Positions 1-6,422 of a DNA stretch of 39,706 bases are shown in pieces. Source of the DNA: an uncultured Alphaproteobacteria bacterium (GTDB lineage: Bacteria > Pseudomonadota > Alphaproteobacteria > Rhizobiales > Aestuariivirgaceae); assembly GCA_945957365.1 (NCBI GenBank), contig CAMFKI010000032.1, positions 1 through 39,706 of the forward strand, in the 5' to 3' direction. Each line of letters begins with the position of its first letter. Position 1 is the stretch's first letter. The position numbers and the translations under genes were made by a program. The notes under the pieces were generated by a model, which saw nothing but the letters and a program-made list of their open reading frames with translations, was not told where the DNA came from and did no database searches.

Positions 1-216
1 CGGGGTGCCAGCTTTCGCTGGCATGACGGCAGGGAGGGGATCGTTCAGGAACGAAAGTTCCGCCTACTCCTGCTGCCCAGAGCATCCCCCTCAGCTCCGT
101 CATCCCAGCGAAAGCTGGGACCCCGCTTACCCCGGTTGAAGCAAAGCGGGGTGCCAGCTTTCGCTGGGATGACGGCAGGGAGGGGGATCTTCAGGGAAGG
201 GCTGCGGCGCTGCCGG
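1..216. repeat. Palindromic intergenic repeat, family A, with a partial upstream copy
   Basis: The stretch before the first gene is made of repeats. A left arm at 98-126 (starting CGTCATCCCAGCGAAAGCTG) and a right arm at 146-174 (starting GCGGGGTGCCAGCTTTCGCT) are reverse complements with one mismatch, around a loop of about 19 nt. A further right-arm copy at about 2-30 is cut by the window edge. The same family recurs at 9445-9528. In some frames the element reads as VPAFAGMT or MPAKAGTP, a spurious peptide widely seen in alphaproteobacterial annotations. The hairpin lies just beyond the stop of the minus-strand gene at 217 and could act as its transcript end. No gene was seen in 1-216. Confidence 0.8.
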
Positions 217-738
217 TCAGGCCTTCGCCAGCAGGATCTGGAAGCAGCCGAGCAGGCGCACCACCGGGCCCAGGCCGTCCTCGTCGATGTCGTAGAGATT
301 CAGCCAGCGCGCCACGCTGTCGAGCAGCGTCACCACCTGGCTCGAAAAATCGCTGAGCAGGATCACCGTCACCGACTGGGCCGCGGGCAGCTGGCGCAGC
401 AGGTCGCGGGTCATCGGCTCGTCCGCTTCCAGCGTCACCCGGATGGCGTTGCCGCTGCCGCCGTGGCGATACAGCGCCAGCACCTGGCCATCGTCCCGGA
501 TGTCGAGCTGGCAGCTCATCCAGCGGCCGCCGGGAATCCCCGAGAGCAGCGGCGACACCCATTCGAAGAGGTCTTCCGCCGAAACATCGTCATCGCTTCC
601 GGCGATGATCACCTGCTCGAAGGCCAGGGGCGCCAGCTGCGGGTTGTGAAGTTCCGCATGGTCAACTTGTGGCGCTGCCTGCTCGTCGCATGCGAGCGCG
701 CCGTCGGCCAAAGTGGCCGCTCTGGAAATCGGGTCCAT
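217..738 (-). CDS. Hypothetical acidic protein, 173 aa
   Basis: I do not recognise this protein. The reading frame extends upstream to 831, but I place the start at the ATG at 738 (MDPISRAATLADG) because a purine-rich GGGGGGA lies about 8 nt upstream and the extra N-terminal residues look like low-complexity, Arg-rich translated noise. The product is acidic (SDDDVSAEDLFEW near residues 47-60, DIDEDGLGP near 150) with no signal peptide and no clear membrane segment, so it is probably cytoplasmic. The C-terminal third is rich in Leu/Val (ILLSDFSSQVVTLLDSVARW). It lies 169 nt downstream of the AraC-family gene on the same strand, so it may be its target or a co-transcribed partner, but nothing shows that directly. 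Confidence 0.6.
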   Translation of the reverse strand: MDPISRAATLADGALACDEQAAPQVDHAELHNPQLAPLAFEQVIIAGSDDDVSAEDLFEWVSPLLSGIPGGRWMSCQLDIRDDGQVLALYRHGGSGNAIRVTLEADEPMTRDLLRQLPAAQSVTVILLSDFSSQVVTLLDSVARWLNLYDIDEDGLGPVVRLLGCFQILLAKA

Positions 739-907
739 CAGGCACGTCCCCCCGGGGTTCTGGTCTCGGTCCGCGGTGCTCGAGGCTGCGGCACGCTTCG
801 CTCCTCGGTGCCGAACGGGCGCGAGGCGCAAGGCTGAAGCCTAAGTGTGGCGGGCAATAACTTCCATGCCCTGAAAAATCGTGGAACGACGCGGCTGACG
901 CCAAATG

Positions 908-1933
908 TTAAGAGGCGGAGCTCCTTTGCCGCAGCCGCGCGGCGCGCGGCGACATGCCGTACCAGCTCCGCGCCGCGCGCGAGTAGGCGCTGGCATTGGA
1001 ATACCCGCAGAGATAGCTGATCTCCGCGAGCGGCGTGTCACCCGCCAGCAGCCGGTCGGACAGGTCGCGCCGCGTGTCCTCCACCAGGGCCTCGAAATTG
1101 GTGCCGAGTTCGGCGAGCCGCCGCTGCAGGCTGCGTTCGCCCATGGCGAGCGCTGCCGACACGCGGGCCAGCGTGACGCTGCCCGTCGGCAGCAGGGCCT
1201 GCACCTGTTCGGAAACCTGCAGGCGCAGGTCACGGCTGCGGTCGATGGCCGCAAGCGCGGTGCGGCAGGTTTCCTCCATCATCTCGAACAGGCGCGGGTC
1301 ATCGTGCCGCGAGGAGGCATCGAGATCGGCCACCGCGAAGGACAGCAGGTTGAGCGGGCCCGTGCCGAAGCTCACGCCGCTGCCGAAGTGGCTGCGATGC
1401 AGGCTGGTGTTGCGCGGCCGCGGTCGGAGCAGTTGCACGCGCTCCGGCGTCCAGGCCGGTCCCAGGAAGCCGCGCATGATCTTGACCAGCAGGGCCGCGC
1501 GAAAATCGGTGTATTGCGCCGGGTAGTCGATGAGCCGGGCATAGCGCCAGCAGATGACCACCTCGCCGCGCTCCTCGGTTGCCTCGAAGAACGAGTTGTC
1601 GGCCACGATGCGCTGGTAGGTCTGGTAGATGCGCAGCGCCTCGCGCAGAGTCGGCGCATTGAGGATCGCGAAGCCGAAGGCGCCCGAATCGCCCTGGCGG
1701 AAGTGCAGCGCATAGCGCAGCCCGATGCAGTCGTCGCCGCTGACGATTTCCAGCAGGTGAAGCAGCCGCATGAACGAGTCGAGCCTCAGCCGGTGGTCGG
1801 AGCGCTGCAGGTCGGCGATGTCGATGCCAACGCTCTGGGCCAGCGGGGCCAGGGCAATTCCCTGCTGCGCGGCGAATTCATCGAGGCGCCGCCCGGCCGT
1901 GGCGACGACTGTCTGTGGTAGGGGCTGGGCCAA
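908..1933 (-). CDS. AraC-family transcriptional regulator with arabinose-binding-like N-terminal domain
   Basis: This 341-aa protein looks like the OruR/ArgR-type AraC regulators: an N-terminal ligand-binding domain (about residues 20-210, the Arabinose_bd type, with AILNAPTLREALRIYQTYQR and later FGTGPLNLLSFAVADLDAS) and a C-terminal double helix-turn-helix (about 240-335). The second HTH carries the family signature LAEISYLCGYSNASAYSRA followed by WYGMSPRAAR. The frame opens with TTG at 1933; GGAG sits about 10 nt upstream and the next in-frame ATG would remove about 54 residues of the conserved domain, so TTG is preferred. It is divergent from pyrH across a 239-bp, AT-richer gap. The ligand and targets are unknown; relatives respond to amino acids or small aromatic or fatty compounds. 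Confidence 0.88.
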   Translation of the reverse strand: MAQPLPQTVVATAGRRLDEFAAQQGIALAPLAQSVGIDIADLQRSDHRLRLDSFMRLLHLLEIVSGDDCIGLRYALHFRQGDSGAFGFAILNAPTLREALRIYQTYQRIVADNSFFEATEERGEVVICWRYARLIDYPAQYTDFRAALLVKIMRGFLGPAWTPERVQLLRPRPRNTSLHRSHFGSGVSFGTGPLNLLSFAVADLDASSRHDDPRLFEMMEETCRTALAAIDRSRDLRLQVSEQVQALLPTGSVTLARVSAALAMGERSLQRRLAELGTNFEALVEDTRRDLSDRLLAGDTPLAEISYLCGYSNASAYSRAARSWYGMSPRAARLRQRSSAS

Positions 1934-2172
1934 GGCGGCCGCTCCATAAAAAAATCACGTCCGGCTTCCAAGGTTAAACGGTTGTCGCCGCCGGATAAGC
2001 AATCAGGAATTGTATTGAGGTCGATGTGTTTGAAAATACCATCAATAATCAACTCGTTATTGCTCGCTGAAAAAGCCTGCAATCACAGCGCGTGGGCGGG
2101 AACATTCGGCCAAATGACGAATCGATACGGGCCCCCTAAGGTGACCCGTTTTCACAAGTGGACCCATCCAGC
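1934..2172. promoter_or_regulatory. Divergent AraC-regulator/pyrH intergenic region
   Basis: This 239-bp gap separates the minus-strand AraC-type gene from pyrH and must hold promoters for both. It is clearly more AT-rich than the coding DNA around it, especially 1945-2080. A small inverted repeat, CAATAA (2043-2048) and TTATTG (2057-2062), with an 8-nt spacer could be an operator. AAGGTGA at 2138-2144 and AAGTGGA at 2156-2162 are candidate ribosome binding sites for the two possible pyrH starts. I could not assign -35/-10 boxes with confidence. Confidence 0.4.
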
Positions 2173-2892
2173 ATGTCCTCCCCCAGCTACAATCGCATCC
2201 TTCTCAAGCTCTCGGGCGAGGTGCTGATGGGCAGCCAGCCCTATGGCATCGATCTCGACACGGTGGGCCGCCTCGCCGACGAGGTTCTGGCCGTTGCTGC
2301 CACCGGCGTCCAACTGGCGCTGGTCATCGGCGGCGGCAACATCTTCCGCGGCCTCGCGGGAGCGGCGAGGGGCATGGACCGCGTCTCGGCCGATCACATG
2401 GGCATCATGGCCACGGTGATGAACGCCCTGGCCATGCAGGGTGTGCTCACCCGCAAGGGCATGGATGCCCGCGTTCTCTCGGCCATCGCCATGCCCACCG
2501 TCTGCGAGACCTATTCGCGCGCCAAGGGCATCCACCACCTCGAGGCGGGCAGGGTGATCATCTGTGCCGCGGGCACCGGCCTGCCGTTCTTCACCACCGA
2601 TACGGGTGCTGCCCTGCGCGCCGCCGAGCTCAACTGCGACGCGCTGTTCAAGGGCACCAGCGTCGACGGCGTCTATTCCGCCGATCCCAAGACCGATCCC
2701 TCGGCGCGACGCTACGACAGGATCACCTTCGGTGAAATCCTTGCGAAGGATCTGCGCATCATGGATCCCGCCGCCATTGCCCTTGCGCGGGACAACGGGA
2801 TTCCGGTAGTTGTCTTCTCCATCAGAAAGCCCGGCGCCGTGCTCGAAGTGGTCAGCGGCGGCGGGCTCTTTACCACAGTGACGAAGGATTGA
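2173..2892 (+). CDS. pyrH: UMP kinase
   Basis: UMP kinase (UMP + ATP to UDP + ADP), a cytoplasmic homohexamer of the amino-acid kinase fold, committed to pyrimidine nucleotide synthesis. Visible motifs are the N-terminal LLKLSGE phosphate-binding strand, VIGGGNIFRG (about residues 51-60), ADHMGIMATVMNALAMQ, and the nucleotide-site stretch FFTTDTGAALRAAEL with KGTSVDGVYSADP. The 239-aa length is normal. I use ATG 2173 (MSSPSYNRILLKLSGE), which matches the usual family N-terminus; a GTG at 2158 with AAGGTGA upstream would add five residues. frr follows after only 4 nt, so the two are co-transcribed. Unusually, rpsB and tsf are not directly upstream. Confidence 0.96.
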   Translation: MSSPSYNRILLKLSGEVLMGSQPYGIDLDTVGRLADEVLAVAATGVQLALVIGGGNIFRGLAGAARGMDRVSADHMGIMATVMNALAMQGVLTRKGMDARVLSAIAMPTVCETYSRAKGIHHLEAGRVIICAAGTGLPFFTTDTGAALRAAELNCDALFKGTSVDGVYSADPKTDPSARRYDRITFGEILAKDLRIMDPAAIALARDNGIPVVVFSIRKPGAVLEVVSGGGLFTTVTKD

Positions 2893-2896
2893 AGCG

Positions 2897-3463
2897 ATGG
2901 CCCAGCCCCAGAATTTCGACGCGCAGGACCTGAAGCGCCGCATGGCCGGCGCGGTCGACGCGCTGAAGCACGATTTCGGTGGCTTGCGCACCGGCCGCGC
3001 CTCCTCGAGCCTGCTCGACCCCATCCATGTCGACGCCTATGGCGCCAACATGCCGCTGGCCCAGGTCGCCTCCGTCTCGGTGCCGGAGCCGCGCATGCTG
3101 CAGATCAACGTCTGGGACAGGGGCCTCGTCATCGCCGTCGAGAAGGCGATCCGCACCTCGAACCTCGGCCTCAACCCGCAGACCGAGGGCCAGGTCATCC
3201 GGCTCCGCATGCCCGACCTCACCCAGGAGCGCCGCAAGGAGCTCGTCAAGGTCGCCCACACCTACGCCGAAAAGGCCCGAGTCGCCGCGCGCAACGTCCG
3301 GCGTGACGGCATGGACCACCTGAAGCAGCTCGAGAAGGCCCACCTCATCAGCGAGGATGACCACAAGAAGAAGGCCGACGAGGTGCAGAAGATGACCGAT
3401 GACACCATCAAGGACATCGAGCAGGTGCTGAAGCACAAGGAACAAGAGATCATGCAGGTCTGA
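2897..3463 (+). CDS. frr: Ribosome recycling factor
   Basis: Ribosome recycling factor, which with EF-G splits post-termination ribosomes. At 188 aa it has the family's standard length. It shows the RRM-domain pattern: RMAGAVDALKHDFGGLRTGR at the N-terminal helix, SLLDPIHVDAYGA and PEPRMLQINVWD in the small domain, then the long three-helix-bundle segments LTQERRKELVKVAHTYAEKA and a charged C-terminus (DDHKKKADEVQKMTDD). The start at ATG 2897 lies 4 nt after pyrH's stop, with GAAGGA-like sequence just before. uppS begins 18 nt after its stop, continuing the operon. Confidence 0.97.
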   Translation: MAQPQNFDAQDLKRRMAGAVDALKHDFGGLRTGRASSSLLDPIHVDAYGANMPLAQVASVSVPEPRMLQINVWDRGLVIAVEKAIRTSNLGLNPQTEGQVIRLRMPDLTQERRKELVKVAHTYAEKARVAARNVRRDGMDHLKQLEKAHLISEDDHKKKADEVQKMTDDTIKDIEQVLKHKEQEIMQV

Positions 3464-3481
3464 GGCGCAGGGCACCCCGCC

Positions 3482-4216
3482 ATGTCAGCGAGCCTCGGCC
3501 AGGACTGCACCCCGCGCCACGTCGCCATCATCATGGATGGCAACGGCCGCTGGGCCACGCAGCGCGGCCTGCCGCGCTCCGCGGGCCACCGCCAGGGCGT
3601 CGAGGCGCTGCGCCGCACGGTTCGCGCCGCGTCCGGCATGGGCATCGGGGTCCTCACGCTCTATTCGTTCAGCACCGAGAACTGGGCCCGGCCGCAGGCC
3701 GAAGTGCGCTTCCTGCTCGAACTGCTCCGCCGCTTCATCCGCACCGACGTGGCGGATCTCCACAAGTCCAACGTCCGCATCATGATCATCGGCGACCGCG
3801 ACGGGCTCGAAACCTCGCTGCGCAGCATGTTCGAAGAGGCCGAGGCGCTCACCCGCGACAACACCGCGCTGAAGCTCGTCATCGCCTTCAACTACGGCAG
3901 CCGGCAGGAAATCACCCGCGCCGTGCAGGCCCTGGCGCAGAAGGTGGCGGAAGGCCGGATCGCGCCCGCCGACATCACCCCCGCCGTCATCGGCAACCAC
4001 CTCGACACCGCCGGCCTGCCGGACCCCGATCTCCTCATCCGCACCGGCGGCGAGCAGCGCGTTTCCAACTACCTGCTGTGGCAATGCGCCTATACCGAGT
4101 TCGTGTTCCTTCCCGAGTACTGGCCGGAGTTCGACGCCGCATCGCTGGCCCGCGCCATCGACATCTTCCGCGCGCGTGACCGGCGGTTCGGCGGCCTCAA
4201 GGCGCAGACCGCCTGA
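3482..4216 (+). CDS. uppS: Isoprenyl transferase (undecaprenyl diphosphate synthase)
   Basis: cis-Prenyltransferase that extends farnesyl-PP with IPP to undecaprenyl-PP, the lipid carrier for peptidoglycan and surface polysaccharide. The catalytic region HVAIIMDGNGRWATQRGLPR (about residues 14-33, with the essential Asp of MDGNGRWA) and the C-terminal LLIRTGGEQRVSNYLLWQ plus FVFLPEYWPEF motifs are intact. 244 aa is normal. The stop TGA (4214-4216) shares its A with the ATG of cdsA, so translation of the two is probably coupled. It needs IPP, which makes the absence of dxr two genes downstream worth noting. Confidence 0.96.
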   Translation: MSASLGQDCTPRHVAIIMDGNGRWATQRGLPRSAGHRQGVEALRRTVRAASGMGIGVLTLYSFSTENWARPQAEVRFLLELLRRFIRTDVADLHKSNVRIMIIGDRDGLETSLRSMFEEAEALTRDNTALKLVIAFNYGSRQEITRAVQALAQKVAEGRIAPADITPAVIGNHLDTAGLPDPDLLIRTGGEQRVSNYLLWQCAYTEFVFLPEYWPEFDAASLARAIDIFRARDRRFGGLKAQTA

Positions 4217-5064
4217 TGGGGGGCGAGGCCTCGCCGCCCCCGGCGAAATGGGGCGATCTCGGCGTCAGGGCGCTGTCCGCCGTGGTGCTGATTCCCGCCG
4301 TGCTGGCCGATGTCTGGGCCGGCGGCATCTGGTTTCACCTGTTCGTGGCGCTGATCGGCATCCTGATGGCGCAGGAATGGGTGAACATCGTCCACCGCGA
4401 CAATCCGCTGCAGTTCGCGCTCCATGCCGCCGGCGCCATGTGCGGGGCCCTGCTGCCGCTCGACGTCGGCCTCACCGGCGGCATCGCGGCGATCGGCGTG
4501 CTCAGCCTCTTGTCGGGCGTGGCCGCCGCACGCGACGAGCCGGGCGGCCCCGCCTGGCGCTATCTCGGCGTTCCCTACGTGTCGCTGCCCGGCATCGCCT
4601 TCGTGGTGCTGCGCAACGATGCCGCCTATGGCATCGCCGCCATCGTGCTGGTGATGCTCATGGTCTGGGCGGCCGACACGCTGGCCTATTTCGCCGGCCG
4701 CATCATCGGCGGCCCGAAGCTCGCCCCGCGCATCAGTCCCAAGAAGACCTGGGCCGGGCTCGGCGGCGCCATGGCGGGCAGCGCCATCGCCGCACTGGGC
4801 GTCGGGCTGGCGGTCGGCGTTCCGGTGCTCTGGGTGCTGGTCGCGGTCGGCGCAGTGCTGGCCGTGGTCGAGCAGGCGGGCGACCTGTTCAAGTCGGCGA
4901 TGAAGCGGCGCTACGGCGTCAAGGATTCGGGCCGTCTCATTCCGGGTCATGGCGGCGTCATCGACCGGGTTGACGGACTGGTTGCGGTGGCCGCCGCGGC
5001 GGCGCTCATCGGCGCGCTGCGCGCCGGCCTCGCCCATGCCGGGGCCGGAATCCTGGTGTGGTGA
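4216..5064 (+). CDS. cdsA: Phosphatidate cytidylyltransferase
   Basis: Integral membrane enzyme making CDP-diacylglycerol from phosphatidic acid and CTP, the branch point of phospholipid synthesis. The CDP-alcohol cytidylyltransferase signature is complete near the C-terminus (MKRRYGVKDSGRLIPGHGGV followed by IDRVDGL, about residues 231-258), with the metal-binding Asp residues and HGG. Several hydrophobic spans fill the first 220 residues, including VRALSAVVLIPAVLADVWAG. Length 282 aa is typical. It overlaps uppS by one base. The next gene, rseP, follows after 106 bp; in many Rhizobiales dxr lies in that gap, but here there is no room for it. Confidence 0.94.
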   Translation: MGGEASPPPAKWGDLGVRALSAVVLIPAVLADVWAGGIWFHLFVALIGILMAQEWVNIVHRDNPLQFALHAAGAMCGALLPLDVGLTGGIAAIGVLSLLSGVAAARDEPGGPAWRYLGVPYVSLPGIAFVVLRNDAAYGIAAIVLVMLMVWAADTLAYFAGRIIGGPKLAPRISPKKTWAGLGGAMAGSAIAALGVGLAVGVPVLWVLVAVGAVLAVVEQAGDLFKSAMKRRYGVKDSGRLIPGHGGVIDRVDGLVAVAAAAALIGALRAGLAHAGAGILVW

Positions 5065-5170
5065 CTTTGTTTGGCCGAAATCTTGCCGTATTGCTCCCGT
5101 CGTTTAGGGCTCGTGCGCCGGGGCTGAACGTTGATAACAACGGTCCTTTGGCGGGCCGGGGAAGTGTTGA

Positions 5171-6319
5171 ATGAATCTGCCTGATGTGTTGCACATGCCG
5201 CTGGGGGCTGGCGTCTATTACGCCCTGCCGTTCCTCGTGGCGCTCACCATCATCGTGTTCATCCATGAACTCGGTCACTTCCTCGTCGCCCGCTGGTGCG
5301 GGGTTGACGTCGAGGCCTTCTCCATCGGCTTCGGCCGCGAGATCTTCGGCTGGTACGACCGCCACGGCACGCGCTGGAAGGTCGCCTGGGTGCCGCTCGG
5401 TGGCTATGTGCGCTTCCGCGGCGACGCCAATGCCGCGAGCCTGCCCGATGCCGAGGCGCTTGAACGCGCCAGGGGCGAGCCCGGCAATTTCCACGGCAAG
5501 CCGGTGTGGCAGCGCGCCGCGGTGGTGGTGGCGGGCCCTGTCGCCAATTTCATCCTCGCCATCGCCATTTTCGCCGGCGCCTTCATGATCATCGGCAAGC
5601 CCGTGATCGAGCCCCGCGTCGACGAGGTGCTCAAGGGCAGTGCGGCCGAGCAGGCGGGGATCCAGAAGGGCGATCTCATCCTCTCCGTCGACGGCTCCGC
5701 GATCGAGGACTTCGCCGACCTGCAGCAGGCGGTGATCACCAGGGCGGGCGAGCCGCTCCCCGTGGTGCTGCAGCGAAACGGCCAGACCATCAACCTGACG
5801 GTGGTGCCGCAGCTCAAGGTGGAGTCCGACAATTTCGGCGGCAAGCTGAGGATCGGCCTGCTCGGCATCAAGCGCGACCCCATGGGCCCCATCCGCTACG
5901 AGCGCCAGGGTCCGCTGAAGGCCCTTGAAAGCGGCGTCCAGCGCTGCTGGTTCATCGTCCACTCGACCTTCCAGTACATCGGCAAGCTGTTCACCGGGCG
6001 CGAAAGCCCCGACCAGCTCGGCGGCCCCATCGCCATCGCCAAGGCGGCGGGGGACGCGGCGTCGCTGGGCATTTCCCAGTTCCTGTCGGTCGTCGCCTTC
6101 CTGTCGGTGAGTATCGGTCTCCTTAACCTTTTTCCAATCCCTATGCTGGATGGTGGACACTTGGTTTACTATGCCGTGGAAGCGGTCCGTGGAAGGCCGC
6201 TCGGCGAGACCGCTCAGGAATGGGGATTCCGGATCGGATTTTCGTTGGTAATCATGCTCATGGTGGTCGGGACGTGGAACGACCTCACGCGGGTGGCGAG
6301 TGTTTGGTTCGGTGGGTGA
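5171..6319 (+). CDS. rseP: Site-2 zinc metalloprotease RseP
   Basis: Membrane-embedded intramembrane protease (peptidase M50) that cleaves anti-sigma factors and signal-peptide remnants. The zinc site HELGH lies at residues 32-36 inside the first transmembrane helix, and the second metal motif NLFPIPMLDGGHL sits near residue 325. A PDZ domain is visible in the middle (VDEVLKGSAAEQAGIQKGDL, ILSVDGSAIEDFADLQQAVI). Only one PDZ is evident, as in other alphaproteobacterial RseP proteins. Length 382 aa is normal. ATG 5171 has GGGGAAG about 7 nt upstream. It lies 103 bp before bamA and probably belongs to the same transcript, linking it to outer-membrane biogenesis. Confidence 0.95.
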   Translation: MNLPDVLHMPLGAGVYYALPFLVALTIIVFIHELGHFLVARWCGVDVEAFSIGFGREIFGWYDRHGTRWKVAWVPLGGYVRFRGDANAASLPDAEALERARGEPGNFHGKPVWQRAAVVVAGPVANFILAIAIFAGAFMIIGKPVIEPRVDEVLKGSAAEQAGIQKGDLILSVDGSAIEDFADLQQAVITRAGEPLPVVLQRNGQTINLTVVPQLKVESDNFGGKLRIGLLGIKRDPMGPIRYERQGPLKALESGVQRCWFIVHSTFQYIGKLFTGRESPDQLGGPIAIAKAAGDAASLGISQFLSVVAFLSVSIGLLNLFPIPMLDGGHLVYYAVEAVRGRPLGETAQEWGFRIGFSLVIMLMVVGTWNDLTRVASVWFGG

Positions 6320-6422
6320 GTGCGTGGGGAAGTTTCAATTGCAATGCGCGGCAGGGCGGGTAAAACCCTCGACGGCGACACAGATTCTTACGGGGCGGCG
6401 TTCGGGAAGAAATGGCCATTTG

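Noticed and set aside
5065..5170. Remnant of dxr between cdsA and rseP
   Set aside because: I found no Dxr-like motif in any frame of the 106-bp gap; only a short CGTTG-ATAA-CAACG inverted repeat at 5129-5142.
6300..6422. N-terminal extension of bamA back to GTG 6300
   Set aside because: It overlaps rseP, would bury the signal peptide 41 residues inside, and ATG 6423 has a ribosome binding site.
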